Shown here in pieces: positions 33,832 through 45,330 of a stretch of 64,000 bases of DNA. Positions within the stretch are counted from its first letter, which is position 1; the number at the start of each line of letters is the position of its first letter. A program made the position numbers and the translations under genes. Location: NCBI GenBank assembly GCA_007570785.1, contig ML660777.1, positions 8,325,166 to 8,389,165 of the forward strand. Reading direction: 5' to 3'. Origin of the DNA: Antilocapra americana. Lineage: Eukaryota > Chordata > Mammalia > Artiodactyla > Antilocapridae. Below the pieces are notes generated by a model. It ran no database searches. It was not told the origin of the DNA and was given only the letters and a program-made list of their open reading frames with translations.

Positions 33832-34786
33832 ACATGAGATATTAAATGCACAGTTTTACAATAATTTATTCTCATTATTTAATACCAATATGTCTCCTAC
33901 ACAGGTAAGTAGTTGACCTGAATTATGCAAAATAGATCAAGATGCCTGCATCTTTTCAATCAAAACTAAATTTTATTTGTTACCTTACTCTCCTTAACTG
34001 TCCCTGAACAAGGGGAAAATAACTTTCTTGAAGTTAGCAATAATTCAGTGTCCATCATCCAATAATTATAATTTAAAAAATCTAGTTATATCCCTTTCCC
34101 AATGAGCAATTATTTTGGCAAATGATCATAGGTTTCTTGAGGAAGTCTAGAAAAGAATCTTATTTTATGTAATTGTGATGTTGCAAACATCTTCCCCAAA
34201 CAGATGTGGCTTTGGATTCTGTCTGATAACATGTACCTCTAAACTTATTCAGCTCTTGGAACTGAGTAGTTGGTAAAATTGACTATTTTGCAGCTCAGTT
34301 CAAGACTCTGTCTTTTGCTAGACCTGAAGTTGTGTTTAATTTCCATTTCTTTTTTTCTTTTAAGTGAAGGAGGCACTTTTAGAAGTCAAGTAGGACTTTA
34401 GGAACTTATCCTTTTATTTTGGTACCAAAGACTCCATGATAAATTAGAGGTCAACAGGAACCTGGGTGGACCAAAATATTTTGATTACCATTCTTTCTCT
34501 GGTGCCCATCATTATAATCAGGCCATCTTGTCTGGCAGGAGAATACTGATGTTTAGCTTCTTCCACTATGAAATAAGGAAACCCACTTCAGTGGCAGCAT
34601 CTGCCCCCTCATCCCAGTCTATGAAGGACAACTGCCATAGTACACTTTGAAGAAGCTATTGCTCTCCCAAGTGCCTTGGAGAAGAGTATCCTTTGGGATG
34701 TTCTGAGGACTGTATTTGAGGGTGGGTGAGTGAGATGCACATAATACATTCCTTTGTCCAAGTGATTGCATTCCTTTCACTGCATT
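33832..34786. other. Unassigned sequence
   Basis: No gene or confident repeat. Confidence 0.45.
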
Positions 34787-34860
34787 CTGTTGTTATTGTT
34801 CAGTCGCCAAGTCCTGCCCAACTCTTGGCAGCACCATGGACTGTAGCATGCCAGGCCACC
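34787..34860 (-). mobile_element. Partial Bov-A-type SINE end
   Basis: 'gttgttattgttcagtcgcc' then 'ccatggactgtagcatgcca', the antisense 3' part of a Bov SINE or a BovB tail. The two share this region and cannot be separated here. Confidence 0.75.
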
Positions 34861-35023
34861 ACATTCTACTATAAGTAAATGTTATTAATTAAACTTCATT
34901 GAGCACAAACTCTTTCTGAGGCCTAATATAGGTCAGCTAAGTAAACAGAACCCCTCTCAGTTATTCTCAACACTTCTCAACACACTGAGACCAGAATCCT
35001 TGGTAAGTTCCCTATGTAAATAT

Positions 35024-35234
35024 GAAGTGAAGTAAAAGTGTTAGTCTTCGGGTCATGTCCGAGTCTTTGAGACTCCATGGACTCTAGTCTGCCAGGCTCC
35101 TCTGTCCATAGAATTCTCCAGGCAAGAATAACTGGAGTGGATAGTTAATCCCTTCTCCAGGGGATCGTCCCAACTCAGGGATCAAACCTGGGTCTCCTGG
35201 TTTATCTTCTTTATCATCTGAGCCACCAGGGAAG
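35024..35234 (-). mobile_element. Bov-tA SINE with perfect 14-bp TSD
   Basis: Full antisense copy ending 'catctgagccaccaggga'. It is flanked by CCCTATGTAAATAT at 35010-35023 and 35235-35248. Confidence 0.95.
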
Positions 35235-35248
35235 CCCTATGTAAATAT

Positions 35249-36119
35249 ATCTATCAGTAATTATGCTTCTTCCTCTTTGCCTCAAAATCCATTCAAATTT
35301 GTACTCAGCAGATTTTTGCAGTCTTTCTCAATTGATAGTCCAGCTTTCACGAGGCTGTGAACTCAACCAACCAACCATTATAACTTAGCACAATAATAAA
35401 ATTAAAATTTTCATCTTACTTTTGGTCATAGTAACATTGCAATTTGGGAAAAGAAAAGATTTCTTTCTCTTCTTTTCCTGTTTTTTCTTTGGGTGGGGGG
35501 GGGCTAGGGGGAGGGTCAATCCTGAGAAACTATCTGATAGTTATTGAAAGAAATATTTAAAACTTTAATCATGTCACTTTTTCCACTAAATTCCCTAATG
35601 TATTTAGAAATAGCCATGTCATCTCACAATATTTTCTTCTTTTATCCTTTTAAAATTATCTGTCACAGTATCCTTTTGGTCTCCTAAAGCTTTGACTTTA
35701 TGAGGAAATTTATTCAACATGAGGATGGTAATTTAAGTAACTTTCTGACCTTGCCCATCATGGACTACCAGTATCTTATTCTCTAGTGCTAACTGAGTTT
35801 TCAGTTTCAAACACAATCTATGTCAGAAAACCAGTTCTAGGTTTTATACTTTTGAGGTTATGGCACTTGAAAACACTTCTATTTTTGTTAGAGTTGGTAT
35901 TTGCAGACAATATTATTCACTCTTGACTTTGTTTAAACTAGCTAGATGTTGCTAAAAAGTTGTTTGTTTTTTTTTAAATGTGTTAGATGCCTGGGAAAAT
36001 TAACTCAATTTCTATATATCCAGAATATTTAAAACTATTCATTAGTCCTGTAATCTGTTGCTTGGCAGCTATACCACTAAGCTTGGACAGTAGAAATGCT
36101 AACAAACTGCCCTAAAGTT
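35249..36119. other. Unassigned sequence with a G-rich tract
   Basis: The G-rich tract at 35491-35515 is listed separately. No gene is seen. Confidence 0.45.
35491..35515 (+). repeat. Potential G-quadruplex tract
   Basis: Four or more G-runs separated by 1-3 nt: G3, T, G9, CTA, G5, A, G3. A pyrimidine-rich stretch lies just before it (from about 35458). It meets the common G4 pattern; folding is inference. Confidence 0.85.
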
Positions 36120-36510
36120 TTTCTTCTCAAGTACATTCATTTATGTGCCTACTTGACTAGGCTAAGATACCCAGATGTTTGATCAGACATTAGTCTAGAT
36201 ATTGATTATGAATAAAAAGATTGCCATCCATAATATGAGGATAAGCTTCATCTAATCGGTTCAAAGCCTTAAGAGCAATGACAGGTTTTCTAAAGAAGAA
36301 GAAACTCTGTCTCAAGAATGAAGTATAGAAATTCTCCCTGAATTTCCAAACTGTTCGGGCTCAATAATGCAACAGCAATTCTTACATGATTTCCAACTTG
36401 CTGACTTGCCCTACAGATTTTGAACTTTCCAGCCACCACAATGTGTGACCCAATTTATATATAAAGTATTACTGGCTATTGGTTATTTTTCTTTGGAGAA
36501 CCCTTTAAAA
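36120..36510 (-). mobile_element. Ancient mammal-wide repeat, probably an old ERVL/MaLR-type LTR
   Basis: The order 'gactaggctaagatacccag', 'ccatccataatatgagga', 'cttcatctaatcggttcaaa', 'ccagccaccacaatgtgtga' and finally 'ttctttggagaaccct' follows an old repeat whose last bases read like TTCTCTGGAGAACCCT. The family assignment is from memory and uncertain. Confidence 0.4.
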
Positions 36511-36879
36511 AAACTAGATGTAACTGCCATATCACACTGCTCACCTCTGGCTTCCTATCTCTTACGGGTTTGTCTACTGAAAAGATCCTAGATTACATGC
36601 AGAAACCTAGCTGCATAGAAATCCAGAAAAACGTATCTATTAACTTCCCAGCCTCTGTAGAAGAGAAAAGCATGTAGAAAGAGATTGAAAAATGGCATTC
36701 ATTGAGTAAGTCTGCAGAATCTGCCACATGGATATGATTATTTGTTTGTTCATATATTGGCCTCATCTGCTAATCAATTAGCCTTCAATCAATTGCTGTA
36801 GTCTCATACCATACATCAAGTCATGTCATATATTAGGCATGCAAATAAATGATAAGATATATTAACTCCTGGCATAATT

Positions 36880-37222
36880 TTGTTGTTGTTATTGTTCAGT
36901 CACTCAGTCATGTCCAACTCTTTGCAACCCTATGGACTGCAGTATACCAGGCTTCCCTGTCCTTTACCATCTCCCAGAGCTTGCTCAAACTCATGTCCAT
37001 TGAGTCAGTGACGCCATCCAACCATCTCATTCTCTGTTGTCCCCTTCTCCTCCTGCCCTCAATCCTTCCCCAGCTTCTGGATCTTTTCCAATGAGTCAGT
37101 TCTTCACATCAGGTGGCCAAAGTATTGGAGTTTCAGCTTCAGCATCAGTCCTTCCAGTGAATATTAAGGATTGATTTTCTTTAGGATTGGCTGGTATGAA
37201 AGGCCAAGGGACTCTCAAGAGT
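36880..37222 (-). mobile_element. BovB LINE, 3' end
   Basis: Antisense 3' end from the tail side ('gttattgttcagtcactcag') to 'ccaagggactctcaagagtc', with a small deletion or scramble near 37190 ('ggctggtatgaaaggccaag'). Confidence 0.92.
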
Positions 37223-37984
37223 CACAAAGAATTTAAACACTTAGTTTTGGGATTTTTTTAATTGCTTGAAGATTTTAAATACATTGGCAAGAAAAAGAAA
37301 ATGAATAAAAGAATTTAGAATCTCTATTTTCAAGAAACTTAAGGCATTAAGAATGAACAATGCAAACTAAGTCATTTAACAATTTAACTTAAAGAAAGTA
37401 ACATAGCCTGGTCTTAAGTGCTGGTCTTTTAGGTTCTTGATTACTGCCCATTCTGCTCTACTATGCACAAATTAGCATTATAATCCACAAGAAAATATTC
37501 ACCTAACTACAGCCTGACTTGCCCATGTATAAATAAACCAAGGCAACAGGAAGAAATGTGGAGTTGAAACAGGGAAGATGGCAAATACACAAAAGCTCTC
37601 TAGCCAAACCTCAAACTTCAGTGTTTCTCATAAGGATGAAACCCATAGAGCATATTCTTTTCCTTGAATGTTTAATTTGTTATCCTTTTATATGTAGAAA
37701 TTAGAAAACATTCCAAAAATCTAACAACAGTCTGTGCTCTTTCACTGAATTCAAATAGTCCACTTTTACTGAACATTTTACTAAGCTTAGATAAATCAGA
37801 GAGATTATCCAAGAGCATTCAGCTCATTGTAAAAAACACCAGAGAGACCTTTAAAAGGATTGTAAAGACTCTCAATCAAACTAGTTCTCACAGAAAATGT
37901 ATAAAAGGACATAGGACACAGTTAAGAAGCTGGAAGCAGGATCCATTTCCACAGCTACCATTTAAATTCAGGCCTTTGTTAACT
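37223..37984. other. Unassigned sequence
   Basis: No gene or confident repeat. Confidence 0.45.
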
Positions 37985-38144
37985 CCATCTAGAATTCTTT
38001 AACCGCACTCCAAATGGTCTCCTTTTTCCAGTCTTCCCCTCCAATTCTACCTGAAAACACTGCTTCCAGACTACTGCTGAAAAATTTATCATGCCATTCT
38101 ACTGTTTAGGCAAAATGATGACAGTATAAAAGCCCAAAATCTTG
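37985..38144. other. Possible ancient L2-like repeat
   Basis: 'aatggtctcctttttccagt', 'cttccagactactgctga' and 'tttatcatgccattctactg' recall the same old repeat suggested at 28230-28830. Weak similarity only. Confidence 0.3.
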
Positions 38145-38310
38145 GCTCTGAATTCCTGCCCTGCCACCTAAAATCTGGTCCTGGGCAAAATATACTCTAA
38201 CTTAATATACTTTTCTGAGTCTCTGACTCTGCCTTTCTCTCACATTAAGAAAACTGTTAATAATCCCTGCCTAATACAGAGTTCATATGGCAATCAAATG
38301 AAGTGAATAA
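38145..38310 (+). mobile_element. MIR SINE
   Basis: 'cttggctctgaattcctgcc', 'ctgccacctaaaatctggtc', 'ctgggcaaaatatactctaa' and 'aataatccctgcctaataca' follow MIR in order. Confidence 0.7.
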
Positions 38311-38686
38311 TTTGAAAAAATGTTGGAAAATTTAAAAAATTCCAAATATCTAAGATCAAAAGTCAACAGACAGGCTATACAAATTTAATTGTGACCTTAC
38401 TTATATCCTGATATATTTTTCTTTTGTCAATGATCTATCTGTGAAAATAAAATTAATCTTGCCCATTTTTAAGTAAAACATGATTTATTAGCTCAAGGTC
38501 AAATTCCTCAAATTGTTTACCCATTATAGTCACCATACCTACATACCTTATTTTTAGAACATCTCAGCCATTATTTTAATGTTTGCATTTTTCTTCTTTT
38601 TAAATTCTCTTCTAATGTACGCATGTATTCATGCTTACACATTCAATCATACCCAATAGGTTAACCATAGAACATTTCATTGACCA

Positions 38687-38692
38687 TATAAT
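38687..38692. repeat. TSD of the solo LTR, left copy (TATAAT)
   Basis: TATAAT immediately precedes the TG start of the LTR and is repeated at 39181-39186 directly after its end. Confidence 0.9.
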
Positions 38693-39180
38693 TGTTATGT
38701 AGTTAGAACAGGAAACAGGAGTCCAAAATGGCAGTCGCTAAAAGACAAGGAAGGGAAAAAGCCCGTGAAAATAGAACAAAGGAAGGTCAAAGGAAGGTCC
38801 GAGGACCTGAGTGAGGACTTCAGGTAGAACAAACATCACTCCTGACTAGCTCAATTTGCATATGGCAGGCCCAGGGGGAGGAAAACAGCATGTAAAAAGA
38901 AGACCCAAAGAGCTCTCTCTCTTGCTCTCTCTCCTGTGTGCTGGGGTGCTCTTCTCTTTGCGTCCTTGGGTCGTCATGCCCTCACACTTTGAGGATGGGT
39001 TTTCCAGCTTTTATCTAAATAAAATGAAGCTGTAATGCTGAGCTGTAATACTGATTTGTCCAAGAGCTATAACACGGTCTTTCCAAGACCCAAGAGCTGT
39101 GACCCACCAAGGGCTTTAATATCCATCACTTCAAATCTTTGTTGTGACGAGACAGAACCGAGGAGCATACACTCGCCTGA
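38693..39180 (+). mobile_element. Solo LTR of a ruminant endogenous retrovirus (BTLTR1-like)
   Basis: A 488-bp LTR starting TGTTATG. U3 contains an octamer ATTTGCAT (38854-38861) and a TATA-like TGTAAAAAG (38891-38899) before a CT-rich block. AATAAA at 39018-39023 is the polyadenylation signal. The U5 end reads 'accgaggagcatacactcg' then CCTGA. A perfect 6-bp TSD (TATAAT) flanks it on both sides, so it formed by insertion followed by LTR-LTR recombination. It ends in GA rather than the usual CA, so the last base or two may be mutated or lost. The family name is from memory. Confidence 0.9.
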
Positions 39181-39186
39181 TATAAT
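39181..39186. repeat. TSD of the solo LTR, right copy (TATAAT)
   Basis: Second copy of the 6-bp duplication, directly after the LTR. Confidence 0.9.
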
Positions 39187-39266
39187 GATATCATAAACAA
39201 CAGTAAGAATTCTTTACAAATATAATTTTAAAAAGGACGCTTGTTAACTGTTTTATAACATGATAG

Positions 39267-39482
39267 GCTCCCCTGGTGGCTCAGACAGTAAAGAATCTGC
39301 CTGCAATGTGGGATACCTGGGTATACAATCAGGAAGAACCTCTGGAGAAGGGAATGGCAACCCACTTCAGTATTCTTGCCTGGAGGTTCCCATGGACAGA
39401 GGACTCTAGTGGGCTATAGTCCATGGGGTTACAAAAAGTCAGACATGACTGAAAGACTAATACACACACATATACACACACT
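39267..39482 (+). mobile_element. Bov-tA SINE ending in a CA-rich tail
   Basis: Head 'gctcccctggtggctcagac', body 'gagaagggaatggcaaccca', end 'gtcagacatgactgaaagac', then a short ACACAC tail. CATGATA on both sides (39260 and 39489 regions) may be a TSD. Confidence 0.93.
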
Positions 39483-39959
39483 TATATACCATGATATATA
39501 AATAATTTCAAGTATTTTAAAGGATGAAAATGATTGCACTGTCTTAGAATTCCATAAGTCAGAGTAGTATTCTTCAATAAAATAGATTGCTCTAAGGCCA
39601 TGCTACAAGTAGCTTTATTATTTCTCCTCTCTTCCTATTTTCATTGAAGAGTTTTAGCCATATCAATAATTTCTACAATTAGGAATACATTTTTGAACAT
39701 ATATTTCAGGTAGTTATTTATTACCATGTGAACCAAGGCATCAGTATATTAACTTCCCCATTCTACCTCTTTATAGGATAAACCCAAGTTAAGTACATAA
39801 GAGGCTAAGATTGGCACCTTAGAGTTATATCAAATTGATATATAGTAACAATAATTCAAGGTAGCAACCAAAATAAATGTTCTATTTTAATAATATGCTC
39901 TTAATTTTATATCATGCTGTTCTTTCCAACTTTTGTACTTTTTCTTAAACAAGATAAAA
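39483..39959. other. AT-rich sequence, nothing recognised
   Basis: No gene or confident repeat before the split L1. Confidence 0.45.
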
Positions 39960-40133
39960 ATATGTTTATCATATTTACTGTTGTTATATTGATATGTAGC
40001 TCTAATGCATATTTCATGTCTGAATAGTATTTCCTTGCATGAATATACCACAATTTTAATGACATTCACCTATTGATAGATATTCAAAGCATTTTAACTC
40101 TCATCCTGATGAATCTGCTCATGACTATATCGT
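39960..40133 (-). mobile_element. Old L1 (L1M-type) 3'-end fragment, left half of a split copy
   Basis: 'gtctgaatagtatttccttg', 'gaatataccacaattttaat' and 'attcacctattgatagatat' are the antisense of an old L1 3' UTR. The next expected L1 words appear only after the BovB at 41500. Confidence 0.75.
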
Positions 40134-41499
40134 AAAACTCAGCCATGGCCACAGGATTGGAAAAGATCAGTTTTCATTACAATCCAAAAGAAAGGCAATG
40201 CCAAAGAACGCTCAAATTATTGCACAATTGCACTCATCTCACACACTAGTAAAGTGATGCTCAACCTTCTCCAAGCAAGGCTTCCGCAATATGTGAACCG
40301 TGAACTTCCAAATGTTCAAGTTGGTTTTAGAAAAGGCAGAGGAACCAGAGATCAAATTGCCAACATCTGCTGGATCATTAAAAAAGCAAGAGCATTCTAG
40401 AAAACATCTATTCCTGCCTTAGTGACTATGCCAAAGCCTTTGAATCTGTGGATCACAATAAACTATGGAAAATTCTTAAAGAGATGGGAATACCAGACCA
40501 TCTGACCTGTCTCTTGAGAAACCTGTATACAGGTCAGGAAGCAAGAATTAGAACTGGACATGGAATAACAGACTGGTTTCAAATAGGAAAAGGAGCATGT
40601 CAAGGCTGTATATTGTCACCCTGCTTATTTAAATTATATGCAGAGTACATCATGAGATATGCTGGGCTGGAAGAAGCACAAGCTGGATCAAGATTGCCAG
40701 GAGAAATATCAATAACCTGAGATACACAGATGACACCACCCTTATGGCAGAAAGTGAAGAGGAACTAAAGAGCCTCTTGAAGAAAGTGAAAAAGGAGAGT
40801 GAAAAAGTTGGCTTAAAGCTCAACATTCAGAAAACTAAGATCATGGCATCTGGTCCCATCACTTCATGGCAAATAGATCGGGAAACAGGGGAAACAGTGG
40901 CTGACTTTATTTTTCTGGGCTCCAAAATCACTGCAGATGGTGACTGCAGCCATGAAATTAAAAGACCCTTACTCCTTGGAAAGAAGGTTATGACCAACCT
41001 AGATGGCATATTTAAAAGCAGAGACATTACTTTGTCTACAAAGGTCCATCTAGTCAAGGCTATGGTTTCTCCAGTAGTCATGTATGGATGTGAGAGTTGG
41101 ACAGTGAAGAAAGCTGAGCACCGAAGAATTGATGCTTTTGAACTGTGGTGTTGGAGAAGACTTTTGAGAGTCCCTTGGACTGCAAAAAGATCCAACCAGT
41201 CCATCCTAAAGGAGATCAGTCCTGGTGTTCATTGGAAGGACTGATGTTGAAGCTGAAACTCCAATACTTTGGCCACCTCATGCGAAGAGTTGACTCATTG
41301 GAAAAGATCCTAATGCTGGGAAGGATTAGGGGCAGTAGAAGGGGATGACAGAGGATGAGATGGCTGGATGGCATCACTGACTCGATGGACATGGCTTTGG
41401 GTAGACTCCAGGAGTTGGTGATGGACAGGGAGGCCTGGCGTGCTGCAATTCATAGGCTCACAAAGAGTCGGACATGACTGAGCGACTGAAGTGAACTGA
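40134..41499 (+). mobile_element. BovB LINE, 5'-truncated 1.37 kb copy inserted in an old L1
   Basis: It starts at 'aaaactcagccatggccaca' in the RT-encoding part and ends with GAACTGA tail units at 41499. It splits an antisense L1 fragment. The ORF is broken at least twice, but the C-terminal part is open for 166 codons. The RT catalytic box reads YTDD instead of YADD ('agatacacagatgac', about 40720-40734). Confidence 0.95.
40744..41244 (+). pseudogene. BovB ORF, C-terminal region after the RT catalytic box
   Basis: A 166-codon open piece beginning MAESEEELKS, immediately downstream of the mutated YTDD box. It runs through the ...GLKLNIQKTK..., ...LGSKITADGDCSHEIK... and ...RRIDAFELWCWRRLL... 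segments of BovB and ends at a frameshift or stop at 41244. The RT palm lies upstream in another frame (40448-40720). This is one of the least decayed BovB pieces in the window. Confidence 0.92.
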
Positions 41500-41690
41500 C
41501 ATTGTAAGGATCTCCTGGGGCAACTGTATAAAATATTTTCTAGGATAAACATCAAGGCATAGAGTTACTGGATCATAGAATATACACATGGTCAGTTTAA
41601 TAGAGACTGCCAATTGTGTAGATCCTACCTTGTATTACAGACTTGAAACTTTGTATTAATCTCAGTAGAAGCTACATGGGATGTGGCAGA
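41500..41690 (-). mobile_element. Old L1 (L1M-type) 3'-end fragment, right half of the split copy
   Basis: 'ataaacatcaaggcatagag' then 'ttactggatcatagaatata', 'cacatggtcagtttaataga' and 'gactgccaattgtg' continue the antisense L1 begun at 39960. Confidence 0.72.
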
Positions 41691-42852
41691 AGCCCTTGAA
41701 TGTTAAAGAAGACTTTGACACTTGCTAACCCCCATGGTTGCCTATTTATATATATAGATTTATTGATTTCCTTACATTTTCCTACCATAGGTCTTTTTTT
41801 AAAGTATGTTTATTTGTCCAATATGTTACCTACTACATTTGGAGAGTTTGAGTTTTATTCGTTAATTTGCTTAGTGTATCCTAATCACCATGCTGAAAAT
41901 AGAAATTTAATTATATTCTAATCATCTTTTCTTGATTTAATTTTATCTTCTATCATTGTTTTCCATTACAAATTATCTGGCTCTCTATTCCACTCAGTTT
42001 TATATTAAAAAAAAATGCCCTGTTTCTCTAGATTCCATTTCTAATTCTCACTTTCTTTGCTTTATTGGTTCAAATGGCTTAAATTTCTCTTTTATGTGCA
42101 TTATGGAAATTGTAGATTTGCTGTAACTTCATTAAAGGAACAAGTATCATAGATTATGTGGTTATAATTGGCAGTGACAGAAGAAGAGTCACTAAAAACA
42201 AATATGGAATGTATTAGTCAGAATCTAAATAGGAGATAGAAACCACATAATAATTTGAATAGAGAAAATTTAATAGAAATCATTATTAACTATAACAGGG
42301 CACTGAAGCAATGAAAATTGGTTCCTAAGGAGAACAGAAAACTCTTGAGAATGACGGAATAACAGAAACAAGGATCCGCCACTACTCCTAGGGCTATGAT
42401 AGCATGCCCAAAGCGGAGGCCCACACCCATAAGTAAGGCCCAGAACCCATTAGAGAAAGTTTGTCTGCAGTATCCAAACAGCAGAGAAGTTACCCACTGG
42501 AGGGATTCCTAGAAATCTGGACCTTAGCAAAAATCCTCCTTCTGTGGTACAGGAAAAGCTCTTCTAGGAGAAATGTCTTGCTGGAGGCATTATGCTACAA
42601 AAGTCCCCAAAGAAGGTGCAGAGGGATGCTATTTGCCAGGGGGTCCTGGTGATTATTGTGCACTGAATTTTCCAAAACCAGCTTAGTTTGCCAGATGATC
42701 CTAAACTCCAGAACAAAATAAAGCCTGCCCAACAGCAAGAATCCCAAGCAGAGGACTAGGTGAAGTTGGACCCAAACTCCTGATTCATGGAAATTATGAT
42801 TTAATATATGTATGTCAGTTTCATCTGGTAAATTTACAGTGATTTATTGTGT
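41691..42852. other. Unassigned sequence, possibly including an old LTR-like piece
   Basis: From about 42210, 'tattagtcagaatctaaata' followed by 'ggagatagaaaccaca' recalls the start of old mammalian LTR/L1 repeats, but I cannot name a family. No gene. Open frames of 63-73 codons are anonymous. Confidence 0.35.
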
Positions 42853-43060
42853 AGTTTCCCTGGTGGCTCCACCTGCCAGTGCAGGAGATGCATGTTCCAT
42901 CTCTGGTTCAGGAAGATCCCCTGGAGAAAGAAATGGCAACCCATTCCAGTATTCTTGCCTGGAAAATTTTAGGAACAGAGCAGCCTTGTTGGCTACAATC
43001 CATGGGGTTGCAAAAGGTTGGATATGACTAAGCAACTAAACAACAACAACAACAATAACA
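42853..43060 (+). mobile_element. Bov-tA SINE with CAA tail
   Basis: Head 'gtttccctggtggctccacc' (with a small deletion), body 'gaaagaaatggcaacccatt', end 'gttggatatgactaagcaac', followed by a (CAA)n tail. Confidence 0.92.
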
Positions 43061-43639
43061 TTTGTATAGAAATGTTGTCAATATTCGGCAGAAGCAGTAT
43101 ATTGACCATCTAGAGATACATACTTCCTACAACCTTTGCTCATTCTGGCTACAGCAAGTGAATAAGAATCCAGATTTTCCAGAGCAGTGGGATGCTACTA
43201 GAATGAAAAACTGACGATGTGAGAGCATCAAACACACAGTTTTTCCCACAAGGTATTGATGAAGTAGGAAGTTGTGAAGACCAGAGGCAGAATACTTCAA
43301 CTACAACCGTCTATAATCCTGAGCATCATCGGCAACAGTATTTGATAGTAAGAAACAAAAAACCATCAGGTAGAGTCCTCAAAACCACAATATACCATAA
43401 CTTAAAGGTCCAGGAAAGCTGCAATTTGGCAACAGGGAAAAAGACAAAGGTTTTTGTTTGTTTTTTTTAAATAGCAACCTAACCATAACTCAGCTTAATC
43501 CCTGATTAGGTTGAGATGGTCAGTCCCCCACTCTATCTGCTTGGAAATTGAGAGCGTAAAATTCCCTCTGGTAATCTTGTATCACATGAACTCTCTACAT
43601 GTTTTTATATGCAATGTCTAGAATTCAGTTTTAATGATT
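43061..43639. other. Unassigned sequence
   Basis: An 83-codon open frame at 43219-43470 shows no recognised feature. Confidence 0.45.
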
Positions 43640-44430
43640 AAAATTTTTAAATTCTTGTCAAAAGAAAGCACAGAACAATTTTAAAAAATAGAACAGATCT
43701 AGAGATGATCCACATTAATAAACATGAATATAATTATAATTAGCTAGTTCAAGAAAAAATAGGCAAAATAGATATAAAAGACAATTAGTGAACTGGGAAA
43801 AATATCAAAAGAAAATATTCAAACTGACAGAGAAAAAAGGAAAATACAGAAGAGAGGGAGACCAACAAATATAAAAGAGCTAAAGTACTGAGTTCCTAGG
43901 GAAAAGAAAGAGAATTGGACAGAAGAAATATTTGAAGAAATAATGAGCTTTAAAAATGCTCACAAAAGGTATTAAATCAGAGAACCAAGAATCTCTGAAT
44001 ATGCCGTGTAAGATATAACATAATTATGTTGAATCAAATAACATACTTAGGGACATCATTGTCAAAACGCTGAAAACCAAAGAAAGAGAGAATATTTTAA
44101 AAGCAAGCAAAGGAAAATAGGTACAAGCCATCACACTGACAACTGACACCTTATAAAAATAGAGGGGCCAGAGAAAATAGAGTGGAATCTTTAAAGTACT
44201 AGGTGCAAATATATATCGCCTCAAAAACTTATGCACTACTGCTGTGTCTATGAAATATAAAAACAAATTAAAGATAATTTCAAATAATTAAAAACCAAGA
44301 GAAATTATTACCAGATCTGAATTTTAAAAATGCTAAGGGAAATTATTTAGTCAGAGAAAATTTAGTCTGGATAAAAATGTTTCTAGAAGAAGCTAAAAAT
44401 ACAGAAAGAAATGGAGAAAAATATAAAATA
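43640..44430 (+). mobile_element. HAL1/old L1 ORF1-region fragment
   Basis: The stretch 'acatcattgtcaaaacgctg', 'aaaaccaaagaaagagagaa' and 'tattttaaaagcaagcaaag' is the hallmark of HAL1/old L1 ORF1 sequence. It is followed by 'gtggaatctttaaagtacta' and 'aattaaagataatttcaaat' in the expected order. Stops occur in every frame. Confidence 0.7.
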
Positions 44431-44768
44431 GGAATTGACTATATAAAAAATTAGTAATCATGTTCTATAGATTTTTAAATATATTCGTAGATAAAATTCA
44501 TGAAAACAATACAAAAAAGTCATGAGGGTTAATGTAATTGGTAAAATAGATTATTTATATTAAATTATAATAAATCAAGTATATATGTTATGATACCTAG
44601 AATAAAAATACTGTTACTAAGCAAACTAAAATAATAGTAAATGATGTTATGCTAACAATGTAATAGAGAAAAGTTGTATAATAATAGTAATAATAAATTT
44701 GGTTATACAAAAGTAAGCAACAAAAGAGAGAAAGAGGAATATAAGACTCTTAGTCATAATAGGAAACA

Positions 44769-44829
44769 TTTAGATATTTATATCTAAATATCTAAAAACA
44801 TTTAAGTATCTAATTTAGATATTTAGATA
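44769..44829. repeat. Three-arm alternative hairpin
   Basis: Arm 44769-44780 pairs perfectly with 44785-44796 (12 bp, loop TATC). The overlapping segment 44781-44796 also pairs perfectly with 44814-44829 (16 bp, 17-nt loop). The two structures exclude each other. Confidence 0.92.
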
Positions 44830-44934
44830 CAAACAACTACATCAGTAAATTATATATAAATGATCTAAATATACAGCAAAAACTTATATTAAGAATGTGT
44901 AAAATATTATAGCAAATCAATAAAGACTATAGAG

Positions 44935-45330
44935 ACAACTCAGTAGACAATCGGGCAAAATACTTGAACATGAACTTCAGGAAAGAGCTGATCCAACTAG
45001 CTCCAAATGTTAGAAAAACTACTCAAATCGTTAGCCATCCGCTGAATGCACACACACATGAAAGTAAAAAATTGTACAATATAATATCACTACAAACACA
45101 CACACATGGCTAAAATATAAAATACAGCCAATACCAAGGATTGGTGAAAGGAACCACACACATTTTACTACCAGTTACTGTTTGACAGTGTTTACTAAAG
45201 TTGAATATATGAATACCCCTTGACCCAGCTGTTTTGCACCTAGGTAAATACCCAACAGAAATCACTATTTTGTTGACCAAAAGACATACACAAAACATTC
45301 ATAGAAGTAAAATAATCTGCGCTATAAGAC
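44935..45330 (+). mobile_element. Old L1 ORF2 3'-end fragment
   Basis: 'gacaatcgggcaaaatactt', 'aggattggtgaaaggaac' and 'ttgacccagctgttttgcac' then 'ctaggtaaatacccaacaga' follow the end of an old L1 ORF2 and its flank. It lies about 500 bp after the HAL1-like piece in the same orientation and may belong to the same element. Confidence 0.6.

Noticed and set aside
38693..39180. Provirus with retained gag/pol/env
   Set aside because: Only one LTR is present with its TSD on both sides; no internal retroviral reading frames occur nearby.
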